This document shows positions 34,899 to 46,216 of a stretch of DNA of 64,000 nt, piece by piece. The DNA lies in NCBI RefSeq assembly GCF_022605165.1, contig NC_063079.1:134001-198000 (forward strand), given 5' to 3'. Under the pieces are notes generated by a model that saw only the letters and a program-made list of their open reading frames with translations, did no database searches and had not been told where the DNA came from. Source of the stretch: Purpureocillium takamizusanense. Its lineage: Eukaryota; Ascomycota; Sordariomycetes; Hypocreales; Ophiocordycipitaceae. The position numbers and the translations under genes were made by a program. Each line of letters opens with the position of its first letter. Positions within the stretch are counted from its first letter, which is position 1.

Positions 34899-37800
34899 GG
34901 CCGCGGGAGAAGGCGAACCCAACGGCGACAAAACGGCTGGTTGAAATTGAGTGATGGCACGCACAGGCAGACGATGGGGTTCGCACAATGGCGTGTGCGC
35001 ATCCGCAATGCAGTGCGGTCAACTTAACGAGGGCTTGGCCACGATGCGCTCCCTGCGAAGTCGGCGGATGGGGTCGGTAGGCGAGATTTTGCAGGGCCCG
35101 CCGCCGCCCAGGGTTCCTACGTGTTGCTCGCCGATGCCGTGACGGCGGCCAAGAGCCGGTGACTGGCAGTCGGGACGGGGTGCGCGGAAAGTATGTATCC
35201 GTGATGTGATGCTGTTTGGAGAGCGAGCGGCACAGGGCTCGTCGTCGTCGTCGATCGTCGCGGGCGGCTTCGCTCTGATTGCCGGGGCAGCGGGCGTGAG
35301 GAGGAAGAGAGCGATTGTCGTTAGGAGCGACAGTGTCTCGCCGTGGTGGACGTGCGAATCGTCGAGGCGTGGGCTTGGCTCAAGCTTTTGGGACCCAAGG
35401 CAAAGAAAGAAATGGGGAGCCAGAGAGGGACCAGAAGAAGAATGGTCCGGGGTTTGGCGTTGCGCTGGCTGGGCAGTGGAAGCCAAGTGGGAAAGAGAAG
35501 GGGGGGGAAAAATAAGACGCCTTTTTGGGGGGGCCAGGGTACCACGGCGGGTGGACGGTGCGCGCTGGCGGGAGGGACGGAGACCTTGGCGATATTTAAT
35601 TAAACAAGCGCCCAGGAAGTATCCGGGGTCCTGGAAGCAGCGCGCGGCGTCTCCAAAACGGCGCCACTGGCCAACAGGGGGGAAGGGGGATGGAGCTGGA
35701 AGGAGCCGGGGGGGTGGAGGTGGCTTTGAGGGCCAAGTGGGAACTGGCTGGCGCTGTGGCCGGGGATGAACCTGGCAGCCGTTTGTGGCGGATCAAGACG
35801 GGCGGATAGACGCACGTGTTTTCCGGGGGGTAGGGGGGTGTTCGAGGAGGGACCGACGGGTGCGCGTTGGCGTCGGGTGGGTGTCGTGCGGTACGTTTAT
35901 GTGAGATGGATGTCAAACGGCGGCGAGATGGCGCGGACGAGGAGAAGCGATGTTGAAGAGATGCAGCCTGGCGGTTGCGGTGGCGGCGCCGAGCAGCAGC
36001 CGCAGTGGGTTGTGGTTGTGGTTGTGGTGGTGGTGGTGGTAGTGGTCGGATCCCATTGAAAGGGGTCAATTGATGCGAGGTACCTTGCTAAGACAGCGAC
36101 AACACAGTACTTGGTCTCGTACCTGGGCCCCAGCCCAGAAGTGGGAGAGGAGGGGGGCAGGGGCGCTGAATAGGGGCCAGCCATAGAGGTAGGATGTCGC
36201 CAGACTCGCCTGATCCGGCACAGCCCAGCGCTTCAGGCTCCTCAGCCAACCTCCGACGCACTGGAACTGGCCCGGGGGGGTTGAGCGAGATCAGCCCGGG
36301 TAAGGTATGGCAGGCTCCAGGGCACCCAGTAAGGTTGGCACTGTCAGTGTCCGGGTACCTTGCCTTGCCTGCTGCAGGCACGGTCGGTACCTGGGCGCGC
36401 GGCGATAGGGTTCAGCCATCCCAGGTACCGCACCGCACCGTCGGGACGGGATACCTCATCAGGTGAGTACTGTACTGTAGTTACCACCTCAGCGCGCAGT
36501 CTCAATCCCTTCTGCTACCTCGGTACGGAGTTAGTAGGTTCAGCCTGCCGAGGGCACCCCCATCACAAACACAAGTGCAGGCTGCGCAATCGTGCGCCCC
36601 TTGTCAAGTACCTGAGGTATCTGTATCTCGGTAACATTGAACGTATCACTGAAGGTGCCTACCTAAGTACCTACCACCTAGGGCATCTGCACAGGCCCGG
36701 GCACGGATGCGCCCTGCCATCTCCCCGTGGACGCGTAGGTCTGGCGACGAAGCGGCGAGGATTGATCCATGTCAGAATCCCCCCCCCCCCCCTCGCCGCC
36801 GCGATGGGATGCCCCGTTGAGCTGCCTCTACCTAATAAGTAGCAGTGGGCACGCTCCGCCGAGGTGAGGGAGGTGAGGAGGTGCGGTGCAGAATGCAGTG
36901 CAGGTGTAGCACTGCAATGCCACCACAGTGCAGTGCAGTCGGGTGCAGGATGGATGGAACCTGATCCGGACGCCAGGGGCTTTGGGCCACAATCTACAGT
37001 GGCATACCTGTAGTCCCTGTGGTTGGACAGCCTGGAGGCGCTGGAGGTGAGATGTGGCGGCATTCATCAATGCGTCCAATAATAGTAGCTGAGCCGTCAG
37101 AGACACCTCAGACAGCCCAGGATGCATTGTGGCAACCGCCCGCGCAGCCACTGGCACCTTCAAACCTCAGCCAGGCAGGTTGGCAGGGCAGGGCCCTCGC
37201 GTCGTCGTTCTTGCTCGGTGAGCCTTGGTCTGTCGACAAGTCGACCTGTTCTTCTTTCACCCTCTATTAGCCACCCCAGGTGCGCCCGCCCGCGACGCAG
37301 CCCTCAGCTGCGCGCATTGCACGGAATCGGAGCCCACGGAATCGGAGCGTCGACTCATCGGCTTGGGCGAAAACACAATCGTCATCGACTGGTCCTTTTT
37401 CGCACAGCATGGCGGTTCCTCGGCAGGCAGGCAGGCAGGCAGACACCTACAACGGTGTCGCAAGACGATCGCTTTCGAGGTTGGCTCGTGGGCAAGACCC
37501 CTGGTCAGTACGAAGTAGGTACGTATCGCCCACACCCCGCTTCTAGCCCTCATCCCTCGTCACTGATGACAGGCTTCCTCTGTCTCTGTCTCCGTCTGTC
37601 TCTACTGCTCTCTCCTTTGGAGTGCGTCGGTGCCGCTCCCACCCCATCGCGACCTCCAACTGCCCGTCACCAAAGCAAACTGTTGATGCGGCCGACCTGA
37701 GCGCAGACCCTGCTGCATCCGCATGCCGCGTACGCCGTCCCGTGCCGGGAAGAGGGGACTGCCTCCTGAGACTGCAGCTGCGAGCCCCTTCGCCTACGGC

Positions 37801-40203
37801 AAGCTGTAGGGTCCCCAGGCAGCCTCCCACACACGCCCCCGGTCGACAAAGATTCGAGGCGCGGGCGGGCCGACTAGACTTCACTTGCCCCTGAAGGCCC
37901 TTGCTGCCGCGTCCGAGTAATAAGTCGCCTTGCCTTGGATGTCTTGGATGTACGAGCTTTGGCTTGCCTTGGTCGCGCGATACCTGACCATGATGCTGGT
38001 CGCCATCTCTGGGCCGATTCGACACGCCACGCAATGCTATAGTAGACGTCGTTGCTGGCCTGCCAGAGCGAGCACTTGTATTCACAGCAGAGGACAGAGC
38101 ACGAGGAAGCTCACTGATAGTTGACCAGCTACTGAAATAAGTCATACCACCCTAGTACCGGGTGACGAACTTGAGGCAGCTCCAACTACCTAAGGTACTA
38201 ACCTTGGTGGGCACTAACGCAGCGGCCCATTACGTCGGGAATGATGATGAGACGAACTCGCTTGCTCCCGTCGCCCCATATCGCGACCACGCCTCCTCGT
38301 CCCAACACCTGGCCCAGGCCAGCGGGCAAACAAAGAAGCAGGCCAGCCGACGGACTGACAAACAGGGTCGGTCGAGCGGCTGCAAACAGCGACCGCATCA
38401 TGATGATGGATGCAAGCCAGTCGAAATGCCACTGTCACATGCGGCCCCTGGCAGGTGGGCTGGCCGGCGCCAGTTGCCATCACACCCTCTTCCATCCCTC
38501 GACCTCATGCCATTCATCCATCCCATGATGCATCCTGGCTCAACCCTCGACTGCCAGAAAAAGCAGGGCCATATCCCATGAGGGGCTAGCGCGGCGAGGC
38601 CCAGGCGCCTCAATGCAACGGGCCCCACCACGAGGCGCTGCCGCGCTACCGACGGTAGGGTAGGAATCCCAAGTTGTACGAAGGTCGTGCTGGGTAGGTA
38701 CGTTTGGGATGCTGCGGATGCTGCAGCTATACGGTACAGGGCTTCCTCGTTTGACGACATCACGAAGCTCTGGCGGCTGCCTGGTCCTTGTTCTGGTACA
38801 GTAGTATCGCGATCCGCTGGGCAGCTGTGGGTGACACTTCATAGCCGCGCTGCATCCACGCCGACCAGCCACGGCCAGCGCAAGATGCTCATGAGGGTTG
38901 AGAGGCGAGGCAGCTCATAGCCTTCTCTTTTGGCGACTGACTAACACGGGGCGCAGTAGCGACTGACTCCTCCTCTTCCTGCAGATGACTCGGTGTGTCT
39001 GCGAATGTCTAGGACACCGATCCTCACTCGGCTCTGGAACAAACGGCTCCGCGTGGCAGCCACCTAGACCACCGGAGAAGACCGACATGGTACTGCGTAC
39101 GTACTACTACTACGTACTACGTGCGCACGCACATATACACACGTAGCTCAACATCGCCGCAGAGACAAGTAGGGGTTTCTCGCAAGGCTTGTCGTTGACC
39201 GTGCGTACCCGGGGCCACGTATGTACTACGACGGCCAGGATGCCCGCATGCTTGCTTGAGCCTGGCAATATCACCAACCACACCCATGACCAACAACAAC
39301 AATAACAACACAACCAGCACTACCCCCACTCACCACAGACAGCAGACAACAAGCGCGGTGCGAGAAGTGGACTAGTACTCAGGAGGAACTGCCACCAGCA
39401 TCCATCCGCCCGCCTCACTGCGCCTTGCGCCTTGCGCCGTCTCCCTTTTTTGGCCGCCTCTTGCGAGTTTTCTTCGGACGAGGCGCGAACCGAACCGCCT
39501 GGCCAAGTGCCGGGCGTGCGTGGGCTGATGCCCCGCAAGAAGCAGCGGCAGCAGCAGCAGCGGCAGCGGCAGTAGGTCTCGTGTCGCGCGTGAACGCGTC
39601 TCGTCTCGGCAGCTGAGCGACCGGGGCCGGGGGGGATCAGGACCCGTCATCGTGTCTTGTTTCGTTTCCCTCTCTCACCTCGTTTCGCATCCTGCGTGTG
39701 CCCGGGCGGGCCGGTCGACGCCTCCTTGCCCATATCTGTCTGTCGGGACCTAGGCAAGGAGTGTCCTTGTCGCGTACATGCGTTGTTGTGGACCGGGTTC
39801 TCAAGCGATGGCCGACACAGCGCCCGCGGTTGTTGTTGGTAAGGTTGGCACAGTACCGGGACATCTGTTTTGTTTTCCCCCCACCAATGCCATTGCGAAC
39901 CTCCTACCTTAGGAACCTTACCTAGGGCATGTGTACACCAAGCTTGTGCGTATACTGTACTGTACCTTGCACCTTTGTCCAAGAGCTTCGTCTACCTTGT
40001 GCGCCACCGTGTGTCACGATCAACCAGCATTTTGGTACGGATGTACGTCCCGCGTAATCAAGGATTAAAGCGCATACATAAGGTAGGTACTAACGCAAGG
40101 TAGGTGGGACACTAATAAGCGTTGGCAGCTGGTGCGACCAGAAAACTGACGAGGAGCGGCGGCTGGCGGTGCAACACCCGGCAATCGGCAGCTGTGTCAA
40201 GAT

Positions 40204-40219
40204 CCCCCCCCCCCCCCCA
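40204..40219. repeat. Poly-C run
   Basis: About 16 consecutive C on the plus strand. A similar run of about 14 C lies at 36779-36792. Sequencing length errors are likely in such runs. Confidence 0.85.
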
Positions 40220-41336
40220 AAGAGGCGGCTGGGCAGAGACATGCACCAGGCCATCTTGGATTCTGGCCTCCCTTTTTTCGGGGGAGAAGCAACTTCTAAA
40301 ACACACCACGAAGCCAGGAAGCCACTCTCTGATGTTGAACAGCTGCTTTCTGCCGATGCGGCCTACTTACCTACTTACCCGCGAGGAGTACGTATGACCC
40401 TCGATCGGGCAGCCCTTTCATGAGATGCAGGACTTCGTACAAGTGCCCCTGCGAGTGCTGCTGTTGTCAGCAGGCGGCTTGGCCTCCCTCACCTTGCCTT
40501 GCCTTGGGATAGTACCAATGCGTAAAGTATGCAACGAAGCTTGACAGGGAGAACCAGGTCAGGCAGGCTAACTACCTATCAAGCACATCGGTCCCCTTGG
40601 ATTGTCATGCGCCGCGCGCCCCCCCGGGTACAGAAGAGGCCGTGCGTGATCATCATGCACTTGCATCGCCGGCGGCCAAGCAGTCACTTGCTTGCTTGCT
40701 TTTCTGTCCCGCTTCCCCGTCGCTGGGCGCGCGCACATATGCACATGTCGTACAACGTACCCGCGTCTCTTGGCCTTCTTCAAGGTTTCTGGCAAAAGAC
40801 TCGATCGCCCACTTGCTGGTCTCATCTACGTACATACAGTACTTGGTAGTACTCTGAAATCTTGGCGCCAACCAAGACGCGAGGGATCATATCTAGCCCA
40901 GCCATGAACCACACGTGTCAGAGGAAGGGGGGAAAGGGTAGGGGGTTCCTCCGATGGTGAGGCCGCCACGCACCAGTCCGCAACATGGTCACAACAACCG
41001 CGTCTGCGATGATCCCAACTTGGTTGACGTGCTGCTCCGTTTGCAAAGTGGGAAGCCTCCCGGGGGTGTGTATCAAGGCAATGGGTAGTTACAAAGTATC
41101 TTCTTCTTTATTATTATTATTCGGGAAGGGGGCTCCGGGGTTGTTAGCGAGCGAGGTGCGCTTTGGCCTCGCAGCGGCCGGAGGATGAGCAGGAGGAGGA
41201 GGAGGGGGGGCCTAGGGAGGGCCCAGAGGGGGGGGCGGGCGCCCAAAGCTCCCTGCGGCCGTGCGTGCGCCCGCAGGTGCTCGTCGGGCGATGGCAGAGG
41301 CGGCAGAGGCGGGCGGCGTTTGGCGTCGACGTGGGC

Positions 41337-41364
41337 ACACACGCACGCACGCACGCACGCACCT
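41337..41364. repeat. (CGCA)n microsatellite
   Basis: About six CGCA units. Confidence 0.85.
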
Positions 41365-42213
41365 TGCCTTTTCATCTTGCGGCTTCTGTGCTGCTTCTGC
41401 CACTGCTGCTTGTGTTGCAGTTGCAGTGCGTTCAAGGGTGCTGCTGCCTGGAGCGATCAGCAGTCAAGTCGTGCTTATAGGCCTGGGTTCGGTGTCACTG
41501 CGGCTCCTTTCATTTTTCTCGTCACGCGCTTCATCATATACACTACAACTTGGGGGCGAATGCTCCCCTCCCTGCTGCTACTGCTGCTGCTGCCGTTGAC
41601 CCTGCCTGCGCATAAACGTCGCCAGGCCCCCAGGTTGCATTCATTCCCGACGACGGCACACGCTGGACAGCGCTCCATCTGTCCGGGCCTCGTCGCATAG
41701 GTAGTAGGTACCTACTACGTACGACGAAGGTTGTGCTATGTATATGTAATGCGAAGCCGCTTTGTGTGCACATGCGTACCGACTGCCGCCCGGCAGATGA
41801 TGATGGCCTTGCGAAGCCAAGCAACCTTACAAAAGACACCGGACATCATCATCATCAATCATCGATCATGCACTACCATGCCCACTGTTCCACGGGTGGG
41901 CGCGCAGGTGGGGCTGGGCACGTGACCTTCGCGTTCATAGCGCGATGGGCTGCCCCTCGGCGTCACGCCCGGCGCGATTGCCTACCTAAACCTAAATACG
42001 GACTCAGTGCAGTCAAGTGAAGTGCATCCCGGGAGGGCAGGCGCACTCTTCCAGGCCCCTTATGCGACAACCCTTGTCTGCCCGACACTGCAACCGCCAC
42101 GACACGGATCCAAGATCTGCATCTCGTGCTTCGCGTCCCGTGCCGTCCTACCTACCTACCTACGGCCCCTCCGTCTGCTCGCGAATGGGCCAGCACGCCC
42201 CCCCATCCGGACC

Positions 42214-44499
42214 ATGGCGCCGGACGTGATCGACCTCGTCTCCTCGAGCCCCCCGCCGACCTCAAGGGCAGCAGCGGCAGCAGCACCATCGCAGGCTCGC
42301 AACGACAAGAGTCACCCTCAGCGGCATGTGGGCTCTCATAAGCGCCCCTCGACGGAGGCACGGCCGCCCGCGGCATCGACTGCTGCCGCCACCGCCGCCG
42401 CTGCTGTGAGCGTCACAGCCGTGGCCGACCTGACTGGGCTCTCCGACTTCGACTGCAGCGACGACGACATCGACCTGCTCATAGCCGCGCGTCCGCCCCC
42501 GAAGCGCCAGCGCACAGCGTCCCCCTCGCGTCGCCCTGCTGCACAACACGTCACGGCCGCGATGCAGGCCCCGTCGTCTCGACCGCCGCTGATTGTCGGA
42601 CGCGCCGCTGCCGCACAGCCCGCGCGCAGGGAACTGGAGCCCATTGAGGTGTCGAGCTCCATGGAACAGCCGACGCCGCGGCCAAAGCAGCACGGCGGCT
42701 CGGGGGCCATGTCGGTGCTTGCCCTGCCCGTTGTGAGCTCCGATCCCTTCGCAAGCTCCCCGGAGCCGGCTGCTGTACTGTCTACTCTAGGAGCTGGGCG
42801 ACAGGTGTCACGCGCGGCGGACCTGTCGCCTGAGGTCGCGCGCTCCATGTCCTTGGATCCGTTCGAGAGCTCTCCAACGCGAAACCGACCGTCGCCAAAA
42901 CAATCCGCAGGGGCTCCCAGGGACTCAGCGCGGGCTCGGGCATGTGTCTGGCCGGTCCCTGAAGAGGACATCGACCCCTTTGAAAGCTCACCCGAGTCTG
43001 GCAATGCTCTAGCTGCCACCCATGAGTCCCTGAGCCGCGCCGCGACGCAATCACCCATCTCGTTGTCCCTCGCCAGGACTACTGCTGGGCCACGTTCCTC
43101 ACGGTCAGGCGCATCCCGGCCCAATCCTCCGCCCCGCGCCTTCACTAGGGTGCTTTCCGAGACAGACGTCATCAGCATTGACGACTCGGACTCGAATGGC
43201 TCCGAAGGCAGCGAGTTGGCCGACATTGCCAGCATCGACATCACCAAGCGACCGCTCAAACCCCGGTCCCCTCTTCGGCGCTCCCGCAGCGACAACATCA
43301 TCGGCAAGTCTCGTCTGACCAATCCAGCGGCCAGGCACGGCGCCAAACCGTCCATCGACAAGGCCGCTCGGGAAGCCGCCAAGGCTGCCGAAAAGGAGCG
43401 CAAGAAGCGGGAGCGGGAGCGCAACAAGGAGGCAAAAGCGCGGGAGAAGGAGCGCGCGGCCGCGCTCGCAGAGGTCAACAAGCTGCGGACGGACAAGAAG
43501 GTGTCGACGCCCGAAATGATTGTCGACCTGCCAGCATGCCTGGCCCCCGACCACAGGGTGCAGGTCGAGACGCTCCTCGAGGGGCTCGACGTCGAGTTTG
43601 CGACCTGGGACAGTGGTGACCATCCCGTCATCAAGTGGCGCCGCAAAGTGAGGAGCCGCTTCGACGAGGATCTCGGGCGCTGGGAGCCGATCCCCGCGCA
43701 TGTCCGCGACGAGAAGCACGTCCTCACGATTCTCAACGCCAACGAGTTCGTCAGCCTCGCGACGCGGGACGCGCTTGACGGCCACGTCGGCAACATCAGG
43801 GACAAGTTCCCTCACCACCACATCCTGTACCTGCTGCAGGGAATGACGCCCTGGATGCGCAAGAACCGGAACCTGCGTAACAGGCAGTTCACCTCGGGCG
43901 TCCGCGCTGCCGCTGTCCACGCGCAGCAGCAGCAGCAGCAGCAGGGTGCCATCCTCTCCTCCTCCTCCGCCACCACTACCGCCGCCAGCAGTCGCGGTGG
44001 CCGGTCCACGGCGGCCGCCGCCGCGTACGTGTCCGAAGACATGGTCGAGGACGCACTGCTGCGCCTGCAGGTCGTGCACGACGTCTTCATCCACCACACC
44101 GCCGTGCCGGCCGAGACGGCCCGCTGGGTGGCCGCCTTCACGCAGCACATATCCACGATACCTTACCGCCGGCAGAGGGACCACGCCACGGCGGCGGCGG
44201 GCTTCTGCATGGAGAGCGGGCAGGTGCGCACGGGGAAGGACGCGAGCGACACGTACGTGCGCATGCTGCAGGAGATTGTGCGCATCACAGCACCCATTGC
44301 GTACGGCGTGGCGGCCGAGTTCGACAGCGTGACCAAGCTCGTCCACGGGCTCGAGGCCGGCGGGCCGGACAGGCTGGACAAGGTGCACAAGAGCGCAAAC
44401 AGGGACGGGCAGCTGTCGGACCGGACCATTGGACCGGCCGTCAGCAGGAGGATCTGCAAGGTCTTTACGGGCCGTGACGAGACGAGCACGGATGTATAA
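42214..44499 (+). CDS. eme1: Eme1/Mms4-type subunit of the Mus81 structure-specific endonuclease
   Basis: Intronless, 761 aa. The ATG at 42214 gives MAPDVIDLVSSSPPP, the start typical of fungal Eme1. The first 400 residues are disordered and Ser/Pro-rich. They carry two SUMO-interacting-type patterns (VIDLV and VISIDDSD) and a repeated DPFxSSPE/T motif (at about 42737, 42855 and 42973). A Lys/Arg/Glu-rich helix (KERKKRERERNKEAKAREK) precedes the ERCC4-like domain, which begins at TPEMIVDLPACLAPDHR (about residue 430). It continues with HILYLLQGMTPWMRKNRN, a polyGln insert (about residue 572) and VHDVFIHHT, and ends in a helix-hairpin-helix-like region (VSRRICKVFTG). Eme1 is the non-catalytic partner of Mus81 in resolving joint molecules and collapsed forks. 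The assignment rests on domain order and conserved blocks. Confidence 0.8.
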   Translation: MAPDVIDLVSSSPPPTSRAAAAAAPSQARNDKSHPQRHVGSHKRPSTEARPPAASTAAATAAAAVSVTAVADLTGLSDFDCSDDDIDLLIAARPPPKRQRTASPSRRPAAQHVTAAMQAPSSRPPLIVGRAAAAQPARRELEPIEVSSSMEQPTPRPKQHGGSGAMSVLALPVVSSDPFASSPEPAAVLSTLGAGRQVSRAADLSPEVARSMSLDPFESSPTRNRPSPKQSAGAPRDSARARACVWPVPEEDIDPFESSPESGNALAATHESLSRAATQSPISLSLARTTAGPRSSRSGASRPNPPPRAFTRVLSETDVISIDDSDSNGSEGSELADIASIDITKRPLKPRSPLRRSRSDNIIGKSRLTNPAARHGAKPSIDKAAREAAKAAEKERKKRERERNKEAKAREKERAAALAEVNKLRTDKKVSTPEMIVDLPACLAPDHRVQVETLLEGLDVEFATWDSGDHPVIKWRRKVRSRFDEDLGRWEPIPAHVRDEKHVLTILNANEFVSLATRDALDGHVGNIRDKFPHHHILYLLQGMTPWMRKNRNLRNRQFTSGVRAAAVHAQQQQQQQGAILSSSSATTTAASSRGGRSTAAAAAYVSEDMVEDALLRLQVVHDVFIHHTAVPAETARWVAAFTQHISTIPYRRQRDHATAAAGFCMESGQVRTGKDASDTYVRMLQEIVRITAPIAYGVAAEFDSVTKLVHGLEAGGPDRLDKVHKSANRDGQLSDRTIGPAVSRRICKVFTGRDETSTDV

Positions 44500-44923
44500 A
44501 TGTATTATTGTACGGTGGACAAGGAGCAACGTGGGGGGCACTTTTTAGATGGCGATGTCCCCCGTCTGCCTACGGACATGATGAATCACACGAGTACTTA
44601 TGGTAAATAGAGTAGAGTATAGACGCGACGAATCGCCTGCATGAAGGCGTGAAAGCCGAGATACCTGATTGTAACGCGAGTTAGCATTGCCAGCCAAGAC
44701 AGACGAAATGAAACCCAAAAATCGTTTGCAGAGTAAATGCTTTGTCAGACAGCGGTTGGACAAAAATTGTTTCCACATTGTAGTTCAGTACAGGTCTGTG
44801 AATATTTTCTTTCTCATCACTCAAAGCGGAGGCAAGGACCTCGAGATGCCAAAGGGCGGCAGGGAAAATGTGTCATATAGAACGAGAGAAGAAAAACGTA
44901 CCATTGGAAACACAGGCCCTGCG
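44500..44923. other. Intergenic between convergent Eme1-like and phosphatase genes
   Basis: AT-richer 3' flank of both genes. No other feature. Confidence 0.6.
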
Positions 44924-45787
44924 TCAAGGCGGCGGCGGCGGAGGCGGTCGAGAGAAGAAGCTGTCTACGGTGCGTTGCCGCTCGTCAAAGGCGGCGCTGC
45001 CGATGCCGCCGCGCGTCTTGCGCAGGCCACGGAGGTGATCGGTGCAGTTGACGCGCCGAATGCTGAGCAGCAGCGGAAGCGACGAGTCCAGACACGGAGT
45101 AAGCGGGACGGGCGCGCTGCACACGACAAAGTCGAGGTAGCCTGTGTTGCTCCACGAGGGGAGGACGAACGGAGGAGCACCATCGCCTGCGCCGTCGACG
45201 ACGAGGCCGTTGCGTTGCTGCTCCACGGGCAGGGCCACGGTGCCGCGAGGCAAGCGATCCACGAGCGCTCGGAAGAGAACGCCGAGGATGATGCCGTGCG
45301 CGACGACTGCGCAGGAGACGGGCTCGTCTGCATCGCAGGACAGCAACGGCACGATGTAGTCGTCGAGGAAGGCGTCTGCGCGACGCTTCATGGCGACCGT
45401 CGTCTCCGCGCCGTCATGGCCAGTACGTGTCTCGGGTGCAGCAGGAGCTGCGGCGCCGGAGCGGAAGCTGACGCCCTCGCGGGACCCGAAATGACGCTCC
45501 CGCAGGTCGGGAACCTGCACGACGGGTAAGCGATGATGCCCGTCGCCGCGGCGCTCCTCGTTGTGGGCGTCGCAGATGGCCTGGGCCGTCTTGACGGCGC
45601 GGCGCAGCGTCGACGAGAAGACGTGCGCGAGAGGCGGGCTCTCGGCATCGACGCTCTCCGCCAGATGGGGCGCCAGGCGACGGGCCTGCAGGACGCCGTG
45701 CGCGGTCAGAGGCGAGTCGCGGGAGCCCGCGTACACGCCAGCGACGTTGTCGACGCTCTCGCCGTGGCGGATGAAGAGGAACCGCAT
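44924..45787 (-). CDS. Histidine phosphatase (phosphoglycerate mutase-like) with C-terminal PIP-box pattern
   Basis: Intronless, 287 aa. The Met directly before RFLFIRHGESVDN is taken as start; an upstream Met lies 10 codons before. The motifs are RHGES (catalytic His), GVYAGSRDSPLTAHG, FSSTLRRAVKTAQ (phosphate pocket), LRERHFGSREG and VVAHGIILGVLFRAL (second His). These define the phosphoglycerate mutase-like branch of histidine phosphatases; the substrate cannot be deduced. The C-terminal tail reads KTRGGIGSA, then QRTVDSFF, then a polyproline run. QRTVDSFF matches the PCNA-interacting consensus QxxhxxFF exactly, which is unusual for this enzyme family. It is convergent with the Eme1-like repair gene. 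Confidence 0.87.
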   Translation of the reverse strand: MRFLFIRHGESVDNVAGVYAGSRDSPLTAHGVLQARRLAPHLAESVDAESPPLAHVFSSTLRRAVKTAQAICDAHNEERRGDGHHRLPVVQVPDLRERHFGSREGVSFRSGAAAPAAPETRTGHDGAETTVAMKRRADAFLDDYIVPLLSCDADEPVSCAVVAHGIILGVLFRALVDRLPRGTVALPVEQQRNGLVVDGAGDGAPPFVLPSWSNTGYLDFVVCSAPVPLTPCLDSSLPLLLSIRRVNCTDHLRGLRKTRGGIGSAAFDERQRTVDSFFSRPPPPPPP

Positions 45788-46216
45788 GGCTCGGCCGACG
45801 ACGCAGCGACGAGACAATGCAGTGCAACGCAGCGTGTCAAGAGAAAGAAAGAGTCGAGAAACGAGCTCGTGACTTCACGAGGGTACAGCAACGGCGAGGG
45901 CGCCATTGTGTGTGTGTTGTGCATGCGCGCGCGCGCTCAAGCAAAGAGGCTTGAGTTTGGGAGGAGGGAAACAATTTTTTCAGGAGCAAAGTTGGTGCGT
46001 TTTGTAGACGGGCTGCTCGGGTTACGTAATACAAGAGCTGTGTGCAGCGCGGGAACATCGCTGGTGAGGCGGCATCTTTGAACTACCCTGCAACGGCACG
46101 TGAACTTCCATTAATCGTCTACGCCAACCTCTTCAGCTCTATTCGACATCTGTACACTATCTTGTGCGCTAAATTACATTGCATTAACTAAATTTATACG
46201 CGGAATTAATAATCTG
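45788..46216. other. Intergenic, no gene recognised
   Basis: Promoter of the phosphatase (minus) and 3' flank of the ABC transporter gene. Confidence 0.55.

Larger units (their letters stand above)
34899..42213. other. 7.3 kb gene-poor divergent intergenic region
   Basis: This is the longest spacer in the first 52 kb, between the starts of the kinesin (minus) and Eme1-like (plus) genes. Open frames are short, overlapping and without family motifs. It is rich in simple repeats: a GT/GGT tract (36004-36048), a C run (36779-36792), GGCA units (37424-37442), a C run (40204-40219), CGCA units (41337-41364), and scattered TACCTACC/GGTAGGTA motifs (about 36660, 38190, 40085, 40370, 41700, 42148). 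No tRNA, 5S rRNA or transposon was recognised. It may contain non-coding transcription units or a gene too fragmented to see. Confidence 0.5.

Noticed and set aside
37543..38145. 200-codon minus frame in the large spacer
   Set aside because: Low-information Arg/Ser/Gly composition, no motifs, and overlapping frames of similar size on the other strand.
43105..44541. 478-codon minus frame opposite the Eme1-like gene
   Set aside because: Antisense shadow with unnatural composition.
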